From positions 372,001-436,000 of the forward strand of contig NZ_JAINDF010000004.1 in the NCBI RefSeq assembly GCF_023006325.1: DNA of 64,000 nt. Reading direction: 5' to 3'. This document shows, piece after piece, positions 42,100-54,815 of the stretch; positions within the stretch are counted from its first letter, which is position 1, and each line of letters opens with the position of its first letter. A program made the position numbers and the translations under genes. The notes beneath the pieces are model-generated. The model made no database searches. It was not told where the DNA came from and was given only the letters and a program-made list of their open reading frames with translations. Source of the DNA: Kordiimonas marina. GTDB lineage: Bacteria; Pseudomonadota; Alphaproteobacteria; Sphingomonadales; Kordiimonadaceae.

Positions 42100-44013
42100 T
42101 TAGTTGAAAGAAAACCTGCCTGATTCGAGCCGATAGCCTTCCTTATCGGCTTCTTTTTCCTCAAGCGCCCGATAGGCGGCCTGGGCCGCCACAAAACGGG
42201 CATGGTTTTCATCTGTCATCTCCTCGGCATATTCCGCTTCCGCGCGTTCATAGTCGCGCCGCGCCTCGGTAATATGCTGAAACCGTTGGACAATATGCTC
42301 AAATCCGGTCAGCGCATCGGATAAAGCCGCGTCAGCCCACGCGAACCATTCATCCCTCAGCGCCCGTTCCTGTTTTATCCGTTCAAAAGTGTCCAATAGC
42401 CCTTTGTCATTCAAATGGGTGAGCACCCCCTCCATATCAAGGGTGTGCCCCAAGGCGGCCTTCTCTAGTAAAGCCGCGATGATGCCGTCAAGCCCCGGCA
42501 CGCTGAAATGTAGATGGGCGACCGTTTCTTCATGCTTGATCAGAATCTCCGGATGGTGGACGAGCGTGAGCACGATGGTCTTCTCCATGCGCTCCGTAAC
42601 CGCGCCACCGCCCCGGCCCCGGCCGATGCTGGTTTGTGCCAGAAGCCCCGTCGGTGGCACTTTCCTGGGGTCCCGCCTGCCGCCTGGGGTGAAGGTGCGC
42701 TGGCCTCCCTGGCCGCCACCCCGCTTGGCCGGACGGAACAGCTCATAAAGCCGGTTCCTGAATTCGCCCTGGTACAGTTTCTTGACGTTTTCATCTTCAA
42801 TTTCGGAAAGCTTCATGAAGATATTTTTTTCAAGCCCCGCCCGGCGCTCCGGCGTATCGATCGAATGCCCCTCCGTCAGCGTCTTCCAAAGCACGTTGAC
42901 GAGCGGCTCGGCCGCATCGATCAGCTTCTCGACCGCCTTGCGGCCTTCGCGCTGGACCAGCGTGTCCGGGTCATCACCCTCCGGCATGAAAACGAACCTG
43001 AGCGACTTGCCCGGCTTCAGCATCGGCAGGGCCCGCTCCATCGCGCGGGTCGCGGCGCGCACGCCGGCCTTGTCGCCATCGAAGCTGAGGATCGGCTCAT
43101 CCGCCATCTGCCACAGGTGGGATATCTGTTCTTCGGTGAGCGCGGTGCCGAGCGGCGCCACGGCATAATCGATGCCATACTGCGCCAGCGCGATTACATC
43201 CATATAGCCTTCGACCACCATCACCTGCCCGCAGTCATACGCGGCCGCGCGGGCGTTCGCCCAGTTATAGAGCGTCGCCCCCTTGTGGAAGATGCTGGTT
43301 TCCGGGCTGTTGAGATATTTGGCCTTGGCGTCCTTGTCGAGCGCGCGGCCCCCGAAGGCGATCACCCGGCCCTGCCGGTCGGTGATCGGGAACATCACGC
43401 GGTTCCGGAAGCGGTCATAGCTTTCGCCGCCGCCTTCGGGCTTGATCAGCATGCCGGTATCAATGAGCTGGTCTTCGGGGATGCCGCGGGCGCGCATCGC
43501 GTCCTTGAGCGCGGTGCGGCTGCCGCCCGAAAGGCCGCCCGGCGCATAACCAAGGCCGAAGCGATCGATGGTCGCGTCCTTCAGCCCCCGCCCCTTGACA
43601 TAATCATAGGCCGCGCGGCCGACCTGCCCCTTAAGCTGCGCCTGATACCAGTGTGCCACGGCGTCCATGACTTCCGAGAGGGTGCCGCGCTTCTTGTCGC
43701 GCTCGATCTGCTCCGGCGTCTGGCGCGGCATCTCCATGCCCGCTTCCTCGGCCAGGCGCTCGATCGCCTCCAGAAACTCCAGCCCCTGCGTGCCCATCAC
43801 GAAGTCGATGACACTGCCGTGCGCCCCGCAACCGAAACAGTGGTAGAAGCCTTTCTGGTCATTGACCGTGAAAGACGGCGACTTTTCATTATGGAAGGGA
43901 CACAGGCCCATATGCTCGCGCCCGTGCCGGACAAGCTTCACCTGCCGCCCAATCACGTCCGAAAGCGTGAAGCGGTGCTTGAGCTCATCCAGAAACTGCG
44001 GACTTAAGGCCAT
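42100..44013 (-). CDS. dnaG: DNA primase
   Basis: ATG 44013 starts MALSPQFLDELKHRF, the family norm; the longer frame from 44082 is unlikely. The protein is 637 residues. The N-terminal CHC2 zinc finger has C-P-F-H and C-F-G-C (near 40-62). The catalytic core with the TOPRIM motif includes VVEGYMDVIALAQ and FDGDKAG. A C-terminal helicase-binding domain follows. It makes RNA primers for replication with DnaB. It lies upstream of rpoD and downstream of gatB/yqeY on the same strand. Confidence 0.97.
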   Translation of the reverse strand: MALSPQFLDELKHRFTLSDVIGRQVKLVRHGREHMGLCPFHNEKSPSFTVNDQKGFYHCFGCGAHGSVIDFVMGTQGLEFLEAIERLAEEAGMEMPRQTPEQIERDKKRGTLSEVMDAVAHWYQAQLKGQVGRAAYDYVKGRGLKDATIDRFGLGYAPGGLSGGSRTALKDAMRARGIPEDQLIDTGMLIKPEGGGESYDRFRNRVMFPITDRQGRVIAFGGRALDKDAKAKYLNSPETSIFHKGATLYNWANARAAAYDCGQVMVVEGYMDVIALAQYGIDYAVAPLGTALTEEQISHLWQMADEPILSFDGDKAGVRAATRAMERALPMLKPGKSLRFVFMPEGDDPDTLVQREGRKAVEKLIDAAEPLVNVLWKTLTEGHSIDTPERRAGLEKNIFMKLSEIEDENVKKLYQGEFRNRLYELFRPAKRGGGQGGQRTFTPGGRRDPRKVPPTGLLAQTSIGRGRGGGAVTERMEKTIVLTLVHHPEILIKHEETVAHLHFSVPGLDGIIAALLEKAALGHTLDMEGVLTHLNDKGLLDTFERIKQERALRDEWFAWADAALSDALTGFEHIVQRFQHITEARRDYERAEAEYAEEMTDENHARFVAAQAAYRALEEKEADKEGYRLESGRFSFN

Positions 44014-44192
44014 GGATATCCCGATGTAACAGAGGGTCCCCACCCCATATCGTAACCATAGGTACGAAGACGACCGGGGCAAGCTTCCGTGATACTAAAA
44101 ACTGTAGGGCGCTCGCAATATAGGAATTGGACAATCTGAGCCCAGCTTCCCCTCATTTTGAGCGTCTCAACGACACCAAGGCCACGGCAAAC

Positions 44193-44222
44193 AAAAAAGC
44201 AGAGGGCAAGCCTCTGCTTTTT
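44193..44222. terminator. Bidirectional terminator between yqeY and dnaG
   Basis: GCAGAGG (44199-44205) pairs with CCTCTGC (44211-44217), flanked by AAAAAA and TTTTT runs on both sides. It ends the minus-strand yqeY transcript 26 bp past its stop. Confidence 0.85.
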
Positions 44223-44247
44223 CCCGTGTTCGGTTTTGGAAAACCGC

Positions 44248-44703
44248 CTAGCTCAGAAGCCCCTTGATGGTGGTGCTGGCTTTGGCGAAATCCATCTGAC
44301 CGGCGTATTTGGTCTTCAAGGCAGCCATGCAGCGGCCGATATCCTTCAGCCCCTCGGCGCCCAGGTCCTTGACCACGGCTTCAGCCGCAGCCTTGACCTC
44401 CGCATCGGAGAGCTGTTTCGGCAGGAAACCCTGAATGATGGCGATCTCTTCGCGTTCCCGCTCCGCCAGCTCGCACCGGCCGCCTTCTTCGTAGGCCTTG
44501 ATGCTGTCGTTGCGCTGCTTGACCATTTTCGACAGAATGTCGGTAATGATGGCATCGTCGTCGCGGTCGGCCGCATCCTGCGTGCGAAGCTCGATATCGC
44601 GCTCCTTGATCGCTGCCAGAATAAGGCGGACCGTGCCGAGCACGCGCTTATCCTTCGCGCGCATGGCATCTTTCATCGCCTGAGTAAGTTCGTCCCTAAG
44701 CAT
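44248..44703 (-). CDS. yqeY: GatB/YqeY domain protein
   Basis: The protein has 151 residues and is entirely a YqeY domain: helical MLRDELTQAMKDAMRAKDKR, then the middle QRNDSIKAYEEGGRCELAER and EIAIIQGFLPKQLSDAEVKA, then the end DFAKASTTIKGLLS. The domain resembles the C-terminal tRNA-binding part of GatB and is proposed to assist tRNA-dependent amidotransfer. GGAG precedes the ATG. It is divergent from carA across 264 bp. Confidence 0.93.
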   Translation of the reverse strand: MLRDELTQAMKDAMRAKDKRVLGTVRLILAAIKERDIELRTQDAADRDDDAIITDILSKMVKQRNDSIKAYEEGGRCELAEREREEIAIIQGFLPKQLSDAEVKAAAEAVVKDLGAEGLKDIGRCMAALKTKYAGQMDFAKASTTIKGLLS

Positions 44704-44967
44704 TGGTGCTCCATTCGACGGAAAACGAGTCGGAAGAGCGCATAGTAAACCAACCCGGGTCCAGTGGCAAACAGGAATAATCGTTGTAACTTGTTGTTTT
44801 TAAACGACTATTTTTTTAAAGCTTTTCCTTGACCCTCAGAGGGCTTTTGCTTATTGTCCCGACAATTTGGCCGCAGCCCAGTGGCCGCTTGAGGTGCGCA
44901 ACATCCACCTCAACCCCCTTGTAGCACAAGGGTTTTTGTGATCGCCAGGTAGGAGGAACTATCCACA
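44704..44967. promoter_or_regulatory. Divergent promoter region and carA leader
   Basis: It has an AT-rich promoter-like part (about 44775-44830), then a GC-richer leader toward carA with two hairpins. The second, CCCTTGT-AGC-ACAAGGG (44916-44932) plus TTTTT, is terminator-like and lies 31 bp before the carA ATG. GAGGTG (44891-44896) can pair with CACCTC (44906-44911) just upstream. This arrangement suggests transcription attenuation of carAB. A strong ribosome site (TAGGAGGA) precedes ATG 44968. Confidence 0.6.
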
Positions 44968-46161
44968 ATGACCGAATCCGCCCCTAAGAAGACACTGTCT
45001 TCAACACCGCCGGCCGATGACATAACTGCTGTTCTTGTTCTCGCCGATGGCACCGTGTTTTGGGGTTATGGTTTCGGACGAGAAGGCGACACAGTCGGCG
45101 AGGTCTGCTTTAACACCTCGATCACCGGGTATCAGGAAATCCTGACCGACCCGTCCTACGCCGGACAAATCATCACTTTCACCTTCCCGCACATCGGCAA
45201 CGTCGGCACCAACCATGAAGATCATGAGACGACGACCCCGGCGGCCCGCGGCCTGGTGATCCGGGATGAGATCACCGAGCCCGCCAACTACCGCGCCGAA
45301 GGCGGCCTGGCGGCCTGGGCCGAGAAGATGGGCCTTGTCGGCATCGCGGGGCTGGATACCAGGAAGCTCACCCGCCATATCCGCAATAACGGCGCCCCCA
45401 CGGGCGTCATCGCCTATAATAAAGACGGCGTGTTCGACATTCCGGCGCTTCTGAAGCAGGCGCAAGACTGGCCGGGGCTTGAGGGCATGGACCTCGCCAA
45501 GGACGTCACCTGCGCCCAGACCTATGACTGGACCACCACCCGCTGGCAGGCCGAGACGGGTTACGGCACGCTGGAAAACCCCAAGGCCCATGTGGTCGCG
45601 GTCGATTACGGCGCCAAGAACAACATCCTCCGCTGCCTCGCTGAAACCGGCGCGCGCGTGACCGTTGTCCCCGCCACCGCCAGCTTCGATGAGATCATGG
45701 CGCATAAGCCCGACGGGATTTTCCTGTCGAACGGCCCGGGCGACCCGGCCGCGACCGGTGAGTATGCCCTGCCGGTCATCAACAAGCTGATCCACACCGG
45801 GCTGCCGATCTTCGGCATCTGCCTCGGCCACCAGCTTCTGGCGCTCGCCTTCGGCGGCAAGACCTACAAGATGCACCAGGGTCACCGCGGCGCCAACCAC
45901 CCGGTGAAGGACCTGCGCACGGGCAAGGTGGAAATCACCAGCATGAACCACGGCTTCTCGGTGGAGGCGGACAGCCTGCCCGACGGCGTGGAGGTCAGCC
46001 ATATTTCCCTGTTCGACCAGACAGTCTGCGGCATCGAATGCACCGACCGGCCGATCTTCAGCGTGCAGCAGCACCCGGAAGCATCACCCGGCCCGCAGGA
46101 CAGCTTCTACCTGTTCGACCAGTTCATGGACATGATCCAGAAACATAAGACTGCCGCTTAA
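44968..46161 (+). CDS. carA: Carbamoyl-phosphate synthase small (glutaminase) subunit
   Basis: The protein has 397 residues. The N-terminal CPSase small-chain domain ([16 protein letters not shown]) is followed by the class I glutamine amidotransferase domain with catalytic Cys in [13 protein letters not shown] (about residue 280) and His/Glu in [10 protein letters not shown]. It supplies ammonia from glutamine to CarB for carbamoyl phosphate, feeding arginine and pyrimidine synthesis. It is followed by carB after 17 bp. An extra N-terminal stretch of about 20 residues is common in the class. Confidence 0.98.
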   Translation: MTESAPKKTLSSTPPADDITAVLVLADGTVFWGYGFGREGDTVGEVCFNTSITGYQEILTDPSYAGQIITFTFPHIGNVGTNHEDHETTTPAARGLVIRDEITEPANYRAEGGLAAWAEKMGLVGIAGLDTRKLTRHIRNNGAPTGVIAYNKDGVFDIPALLKQAQDWPGLEGMDLAKDVTCAQTYDWTTTRWQAETGYGTLENPKAHVVAVDYGAKNNILRCLAETGARVTVVPATASFDEIMAHKPDGIFLSNGPGDPAATGEYALPVINKLIHTGLPIFGICLGHQLLALAFGGKTYKMHQGHRGANHPVKDLRTGKVEITSMNHGFSVEADSLPDGVEVSHISLFDQTVCGIECTDRPIFSVQQHPEASPGPQDSFYLFDQFMDMIQKHKTAA

Positions 46162-46178
46162 AACACAAGGGACCAGAA

Positions 46179-49436
<3,258 letters not shown>

Positions 49437-49606
49437 AATCGCCTATCCCGCGATCAGGCTTGATTTTCGGCCGTACCTCGGCTAAAGAAAAAAGGATCGC
49501 GCCGGCCCTTTGGGGTCGGCGCTCCTGTTTTTATGAAGGCCGGGTGGACACACGTACCGGCTCAGTTGAAACAAGAATAAGACAACAACATTCCAGGACG
49601 GGACAC

Positions 49607-50080
49607 ATGACAGAAAAAGTGCCCATGCTCATTGAAGGCCACCGCAGACTTGAGGCGGAGCTGAAGAACCTGAAGTCGGTGGAACGCCCCTCGGTCGTTC
49701 AAGCCATCGAAGAAGCGCGCGCTCATGGCGACCTGTCGGAAAACGCCGAGTATCACGCCGCGAAGGAGCGCCAGGGCCACATCGAAGGCCGGATCATGGA
49801 GCTTGAAGGCAAGCTGAGCCGCGCCCAGGTGATCGACCCGACCTCGCTTTCCGGCGACAGGGTTGTGTTCGGCGCGACCGTGACCCTCCTCGATGAGGAC
49901 GACAAGGAAGTCATCTATCAGATCGTCGGCGCAGACGAAGGCGACGTGAAGGCTGGCCGCATTAGCTACCAGTCACCGATCGCCCGCGCGCTCATCGGCC
50001 GTAATGTCGGCGCCGAGGTTGAAGTGAAAACCCCGGGTGGCGAACGCTATTACGAGATCACCAAGATCGAATTCAAGTAA
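49607..50080 (+). CDS. greA: Transcription elongation factor GreA
   Basis: ATG 49607 (GGACGGGA just upstream) gives 157 residues, the standard GreA length; the frame is open further upstream but not as GreA. The N-terminal coiled coil has the acidic tip [20 protein letters not shown] (the catalytic D-E pair), and the C-terminal FKBP-like domain ends [13 protein letters not shown]. It rescues backtracked RNA polymerase by stimulating transcript cleavage. It follows carB by 170 bp, as in many alphaproteobacteria. Confidence 0.97.
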   Translation: MTEKVPMLIEGHRRLEAELKNLKSVERPSVVQAIEEARAHGDLSENAEYHAAKERQGHIEGRIMELEGKLSRAQVIDPTSLSGDRVVFGATVTLLDEDDKEVIYQIVGADEGDVKAGRISYQSPIARALIGRNVGAEVEVKTPGGERYYEITKIEFK

Positions 50081-50126
50081 GGCCGACCGGGCGCACAGCC
50101 CGGCCCATCTTACCCAGACAAACAGA

Positions 50127-50154
50127 AAGCCCGCTCAGTTGAGCGGGCTTTTCT
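50127..50154 (+). terminator. Terminator after greA
   Basis: AAGCCCGCTC (50127-50136) pairs with GAGCGGGCTT (50141-50150), then TTCTTG. It also lies just past the convergent Lrp gene's end. Confidence 0.85.
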
Positions 50155-50178
50155 TGTTCGGCGTTATACCGCAGGGGC

Positions 50179-50658
50179 TTAGGCCACCGGTGGCAGCGGC
50201 ACACCCGGCACATGCTTGGACGTGCGGATGGTCAGCGAGGTCTTGACGCTGGCCACATTCGGCGCCGGGGTCAGCTCACTGGTCAGGAACTTCTGGAACG
50301 CGGCGAGGTCTTGGGCCACGATCTTCAGGATGAAGTCGATTTCGCCGTTGAGCATGAAGCATTCCCGGACCATCGGCCAGCCCTGGCACTGTTCCTCGAA
50401 TTTCTGGAGGTCGACTTCCGCCTGGCTGTGCAGGCCGACCATGGCGAAGACCGTCAGGCCGTAGCCGAGGGCTTCCTGGTCAAGGTCAGCATGGTACCCT
50501 TTGATATAGCCTTCTTCCTCAAGGGCGCGCACGCGGCGCAAGCACGGGGGCGCTGTGATACCGACACGTTCCGCAAGTTCAACGTTGGTGATGCGGCCCT
50601 GCGATTGAAGGCACGACAAAATTTTGCGGTCGACGGCATCAAGTTTGACACGACCCAT
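50179..50658 (-). CDS. Lrp/AsnC-family transcriptional regulator
   Basis: ATG 50658 has GGGAG 7 nt upstream (an ATG at 50664 is too close to it). The protein is 159 residues. The N-terminal HTH (LDAVDRKILSCLQSQGRITN, VELAERVGITAPPCLRRVRA) and the C-terminal RAM/AsnC effector domain (VECFMLNGEIDFILKIV-like core, here VRECFMLNGEIDF) are complete. It senses an amino acid or similar metabolite as an octamer or dimer. No divergent amino-acid gene marks a local target. Confidence 0.95.
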   Translation of the reverse strand: MGRVKLDAVDRKILSCLQSQGRITNVELAERVGITAPPCLRRVRALEEEGYIKGYHADLDQEALGYGLTVFAMVGLHSQAEVDLQKFEEQCQGWPMVRECFMLNGEIDFILKIVAQDLAAFQKFLTSELTPAPNVASVKTSLTIRTSKHVPGVPLPPVA

Positions 50659-50960
50659 ATGCATACTCCCTGAAGGCTACTGCTGACCGACCCTACATGC
50701 GGGTCGGCCACGCATACTACCGAAGCGCTTTCCCGAAATAAAGTTCCAAATGCGTAAAATAATATTTCTAATGTTAATCATCACTAGCATCATATGGCGT
50801 TTTGGGTAGTATAGGGACGCTGGGTGATTCGGGAGCTATCTTCACCCCACTTACAATAAGATTTCAGAGGCTGGGACGGCCGGAGGATCATTATCCCCGT
50901 GTGGGGTCTGGTCCCAACAGAAGTGGGCTTTGGACTGTGGGCAAAGTGTCGGCATTCGAC

Positions 50961-52667
50961 ATGAACGCGCTTGATAGTCGGATAAGGGAGCTGGTCGCAT
51001 ATGCGCGTGAGCGTGATGGCGAGGACCGGACCGCCCTTTTCCGCAATCTTGTCGATCTGTTTCTGACCGGCAAGGCCCCGTCCCGTGAGCCGACCCGCTC
51101 TCAACTCCTTGATGTTATTGAAGCTTTGCTCCCGCATGTCGAGGTAGACAGCCGCCGCACGGCCGCTGACCTCGTCGCCAAAATGTCCGCCCCGCCGCTT
51201 GACCTTGCCCTGCGTCTCGCCCGCGACCGCGCCAGCCTCGCCGAGGATCTCCTCAAGACGATGCCGTTCGATGAGGATGCCTTCATCGAGCTGATCGCCG
51301 CGACGGGCCGTGAACATCACCAAATTCTGGCGAGCCGCGCCGACCTTTCCGCCAATGTGTGGATCGCCCTGGCCCGCGCGGCCCCGGCGGCACCGCCGTT
51401 TGACAGCCGCTCGACCCTTGCCCTGTGGCGCGACGATCTTGGCAACGGCCAGGAACGATCTGGCGCGACCGTCACCATGTTGCATCCCGACAATGAAGCT
51501 GTTGCAGCTGCAACAGCCTGGGGAACCGAAGAAGCCGAAGCCACAGGCACCGACGGCATGACCGCCAAAATGGCGGAAGACGCCCCGAAATCGGCCAGCC
51601 TGCGCATCCTGCGCACGGGCGAAGACCTGCTCGCCGACCGCGCGAGCCAACCGGCTGATCTCCCTGAAACCCGCATGGCTGAAACCCGCATGGCCGAAGC
51701 CGATGACGAACAAACGTCCTGCCTTCCGGCCGAAGCCCCCTCCGAACAGCCCGCTCCCGATGCTGCCGCTTCCGAGGACACATATACAGCGACCCCGCGC
51801 GAACAATTGCGCGACCCAGGCCCCGGCGGCTGGTGCTGGCGGTCCGACCGGGACGGCATCGTCACCGACGTTTCGCCCCACGGCCGCAAGCTTCTGGACG
51901 GTCACGTGGTGACGGTCGGCGCCTCGATGCTCGACCTTCTGGGCCTCAACACCAAGCTCGGCCACCCGGTATCCCGCGCGTTCCAGCGCCGGAGCGCCAT
52001 CCATGACGCGCCGATCACACTGGACGGACTGGACCGCGCCCACCGTTTCTGGACGCTTGATGCCGCCCCGCTTTTCGGTATCGGTGGCGTATTCGAAGGC
52101 TATGAAGGCGCGCTGACCCCGGTTGTCGCCGCGGAGGACCCGCTGGGCGAACCGGCACTGCATGTGGATGACCAGCCGCTGTTCCTCGATGATGTGACCG
52201 ACCGCAGGCCCCGGCCGATCCCGCAAACCTTCACGGACCGGCAAAGCGTGCTGGCTGAAAGCGCGGCAGCGCCCGCCCATGAACCCGCGCCCAGGGCGAG
52301 CCTGAACATCGCCGACAAATCCTTCACGGACTCTGTGGCCGAACAGGTGACCCATGCGGCGGCGGATGCCATCACCAAGGCAACGCTCGATGCGGTCGCC
52401 GATATGGTTTCCGGCTCGCATATCAGTGCCGTCGGCCCGGAAGTTCCGGCTGCCCACAAGATCGCAGAGGAAACGCCGGAACGGCTCGACCTGCCCCCGC
52501 ACCTGGCGGAGATCACCAGCACGCTCGACCTTCTCGAAGAAGCGCTGGCCCGGCTCGGCGAAGGCAGCCGCAAGAGCGGCAACATGCAGCTGCGCCTACA
52601 GGCTGAAATCGCCACCGCCTGCGCGCGGTCGTTGCGCGAACAGCTGGGCGACAAGGCTGACGACTAA
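50961..52667 (+). CDS. DUF2336 protein with PAS-like segment
   Basis: From ATG 50961 the protein is 568 residues; in-frame starts further upstream (back to 50802) are open but not typical. The N-terminal 190 residues match the DUF2336 pattern (LVAYARERDGEDRTALFRNL, VEVDSRRTAADLVAKMS), a helical domain of alphaproteobacterial proteins. An Ala/Glu/Pro-rich disordered linker leads to a PAS-like part (GGWCWRSDRDGIVTDVSPHG) and later Ala-rich helices with coiled-coil character at the C-terminus. There is no output domain. A signalling or polar-localisation role is possible but unproven. Confidence 0.72.
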   Translation: MNALDSRIRELVAYARERDGEDRTALFRNLVDLFLTGKAPSREPTRSQLLDVIEALLPHVEVDSRRTAADLVAKMSAPPLDLALRLARDRASLAEDLLKTMPFDEDAFIELIAATGREHHQILASRADLSANVWIALARAAPAAPPFDSRSTLALWRDDLGNGQERSGATVTMLHPDNEAVAAATAWGTEEAEATGTDGMTAKMAEDAPKSASLRILRTGEDLLADRASQPADLPETRMAETRMAEADDEQTSCLPAEAPSEQPAPDAAASEDTYTATPREQLRDPGPGGWCWRSDRDGIVTDVSPHGRKLLDGHVVTVGASMLDLLGLNTKLGHPVSRAFQRRSAIHDAPITLDGLDRAHRFWTLDAAPLFGIGGVFEGYEGALTPVVAAEDPLGEPALHVDDQPLFLDDVTDRRPRPIPQTFTDRQSVLAESAAAPAHEPAPRASLNIADKSFTDSVAEQVTHAAADAITKATLDAVADMVSGSHISAVGPEVPAAHKIAEETPERLDLPPHLAEITSTLDLLEEALARLGEGSRKSGNMQLRLQAEIATACARSLREQLGDKADD

Positions 52668-52703
52668 GTCCCGGCACGCCCCCTCACCTGCACACCATAA
52701 AGA

Positions 52704-52735
52704 AAGGGCGGCCTCCTGCCCGGAAAACCGCCCTT
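52704..52735 (-). terminator. Terminator for the DUF2147 gene
   Basis: AAGGGCGG (52704-52711) pairs with CCGCCCTT (52728-52735). The minus strand continues with TTTCTTTATG, and the hairpin lies 55 bp beyond the DUF2147 stop. It may also end the convergent DUF2336 transcript. Confidence 0.7.
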
Positions 52736-52789
52736 GTCAGTCATGAGGTCCAGTGGGCTGGACGTCAGCGAGAAATCAGTTGAGGGAAA

Positions 52790-53239
52790 TTAGCTGCCCG
52801 CTTTCTCGAAGAAGGTTTGCAGGCCCGCCATGTCCGGCTTCGGGCGCTGCCAAGTGCTGTAGGTGCACAGGGAGCCATGGCACTGGCTGACCTTCAGCGT
52901 GCCATCCTGAAGCGGCTTCAGGCGGCCCTGGAGCGTCTTGCCGGATTCAGGGTCGGTTACCTTGCCCTTGCCCCACATGTTGGCGACCGGACGAAAGTTC
53001 TTCAGCACCTGGGTGCCGACCTTCGGCATCTCAGCGCCGCTTGCGCTCCAGACCAGCGTGCCGCACAGGCGCTTGGCCGAGCTGCCGCACGGCGCCACCT
53101 TGACGACACCGGCACCACCTTCAAGCGCCCAATAGCCCTGGATATCGGTGTCAGCCGCTTGCGCCGCACCGGCACCCATCATCGTTACAGCCGCACCGGC
53201 AAACGCCACGCGGCGAACCATCGTTGCAAATTTCGACAT
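52790..53239 (-). CDS. DUF2147-family periplasmic protein
   Basis: ATG 53239 (GAGGAG about 9 nt upstream) opens a signal peptide (RRVAFAGAAVTMMGAGAAQA) in a 149-residue protein. The mature part starts TDIQGYWALEGGAGVVKVAP and has four Cys (APCGSSAKRLCG; SQCHGSLCTYSTW), likely forming disulfides in the small beta-barrel typical of DUF2147. The function of the family is not established. It is transcribed alone, in the same direction as the AraC-type gene beyond it. Confidence 0.85.
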   Translation of the reverse strand: MSKFATMVRRVAFAGAAVTMMGAGAAQAADTDIQGYWALEGGAGVVKVAPCGSSAKRLCGTLVWSASGAEMPKVGTQVLKNFRPVANMWGKGKVTDPESGKTLQGRLKPLQDGTLKVSQCHGSLCTYSTWQRPKPDMAGLQTFFEKAGS

Positions 53240-53406
53240 ACCATTATCTCCTCGCGTCGAAGCCCCCATGGGGATTAAGGGGCACAGAAATCTGAACAGG
53301 GAGGCCCACACAGGCTGGGCCAACGCTGACACAAGTAGGGATGCGCGGGTCGTATTTCCTGCTTTTTTTGAAAACGGCAGGAGATTTTCAGAAAAGGGGA
53401 TGTTTT

Positions 53407-54477
53407 TTAAAAATCGGCAAGGGCCTGACGGCGGAATTCAGTGGGGGTGACGCCTGTGCGTTCCTTGAAAGCGCGGTTGAACGGCCCGAGGGACTGGTAG
53501 CCCAGGTCCATGGCGATGGTCAGGACCGGCAGGTGCCGTTCCTCAACCGAGCCAAGCCGTTCCTTGGCGGCGCCGATGCGGTGATGGTTCAGATAGTCCG
53601 AGAAATTGCGGTAGCCAAGATGCTGGTTGATCAGCCGCCGCAGCCGGTGTTCCGGCAGGCCCGCACACTCAGCCAGCCGCGCGATGGTAAGCCCCGGCTC
53701 CAGCCAGGTCTTTTCCGCCATCACGCCTTCAAGCGCCCGCAGGTCATGCCTGTCTTCCGGCGTGATGGTTTCGGTGGCCTCCGGGATAGCCGGAATGCCA
53801 ATACCGCCCGCCAGCGCCGGGGCGAAGGCGAAAAGCTCGGTCCCGCTGTCGCCCGCCACCTGCCAATGCAGGAACAGGGTAATGCCGAGCACCGCCGCCG
53901 CCTGCAGGGGCAACAGATAATGTTCAAGCCCAAGCCCGATGGCGACTGGTTCCCCCAGCAGAATGGCCAGGGTCACGACCACCACGCTCATGCTCACCCA
54001 CATGCGGAACCGGCAGCGGTCCTCCACCAGGTCGTCATTCCTGCCGCGCCAGATGACAAAGCCAAGATGCAGCATGATCCCGAGGCCGATCAGCACCGTG
54101 GCGGCAAACAAGGGCGCGTGCAGCACGCTGGTGCCCGGCTGCCAGGCATAATAAGCGCCGACCCCGGTCAGCACCTTCGCGGCACCGACCAGCTTATGCA
54201 CCCAGGTGATTTCGAAATGGTCCTCAAACTGCGACAGGCAGAAAAGCCAGACGAACACAGGCCCCGCCGACGCGATCGGCAGCAGGACCGGCCCCAGGTT
54301 GACCCCGCCGAGCATGACGCCTGCCTTGCTGGTATGGAGATAGGCCGCGGAACACACCGCCGCCCACACGCCAAGCCGGCCGGTAATCAGATGCCGGTAT
54401 TTACGCCAGCACAAAACCGCCAGCCACAAAAGCAAGCCGAAAGCGCTATAGCGCAGGATGGTATCGATTTCGCCCAA
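53407..54477 (-). CDS. AraC-family regulator with membrane N-terminal domain
   Basis: The protein has 356 residues. The N-terminal 215 residues contain about six hydrophobic segments (AFGLLLWLAVLCW, NLGPVLLPIASAGPVFVWLF, SVVVVTLAILLGEPVAI). The C-terminal AraC DNA-binding domain has two HTH motifs (TIARLAECAGLPEHRLRRLI and LTIAMDLGYQSLGPFNRAFK), then the signature TGVTPTEFR. This architecture is a membrane-sensing one-component regulator. Targets are unknown; it is divergent from the peroxiredoxin gene at 54816, across 338 bp. Confidence 0.92.
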   Translation of the reverse strand: MGEIDTILRYSAFGLLLWLAVLCWRKYRHLITGRLGVWAAVCSAAYLHTSKAGVMLGGVNLGPVLLPIASAGPVFVWLFCLSQFEDHFEITWVHKLVGAAKVLTGVGAYYAWQPGTSVLHAPLFAATVLIGLGIMLHLGFVIWRGRNDDLVEDRCRFRMWVSMSVVVVTLAILLGEPVAIGLGLEHYLLPLQAAAVLGITLFLHWQVAGDSGTELFAFAPALAGGIGIPAIPEATETITPEDRHDLRALEGVMAEKTWLEPGLTIARLAECAGLPEHRLRRLINQHLGYRNFSDYLNHHRIGAAKERLGSVEERHLPVLTIAMDLGYQSLGPFNRAFKERTGVTPTEFRRQALADF

Positions 54478-54815
54478 GGGTCAGTCCCCGCAATTCAGCC
54501 GAAACAGCGCTGCCCTACAGGGGATGACGGAACAGCGGATCGGCGGACCCAAAACTTCTTTCTAAGATGGCGTTTGTGACCAAGGCTTGCAAGAGCCCGC
54601 CATCTGTTTTATAAAAGTGAAACATTCCGTTATTTAAGCATTAATTAATCGGTTTTGTCGATTACAGTAATCGAACATGGCCGGTTGCAATCAGCCGTCA
54701 AAAGCATACATTGAGCAGGCACGCGCGCAGGGACACCCAGGGGTATCCATGGGCTGACCGGCGCGCCAAAAGCTTTTGTCGACACAGTTTCAAACCAACT
54801 TTACAGGAGGGACGC
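54478..54815. promoter_or_regulatory. Promoter region of the peroxiredoxin gene with a redox-type repeat
   Basis: No gene is evident in this 338-bp stretch. TCGATTAC-A-GTAATCGA (54658-54674) is a perfect palindrome. AATCGGTT (54647-54654) and AATCGA (54669-54674) are exactly 22 bp apart, the same geometry as upstream of ahpC. It lies about 140-170 bp before ATG 54816. The same factor probably acts on both peroxidase genes, which is inference. Confidence 0.5.

Noticed and set aside
42514-44007. 497-codon plus-strand frame opposite dnaG
   Set aside because: Antisense shadow created by the high third-position GC of dnaG.
44833-44843. CCCTCAGAGGG before CTTTT as a terminator
   Set aside because: The arms leave a one-base loop, too small to fold; the downstream 44916-44937 hairpin is the credible one.
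53341-54579. 412-codon plus-strand frame opposite the AraC-type gene
   Set aside because: Antisense shadow; the minus strand has a complete membrane plus AraC domain protein.
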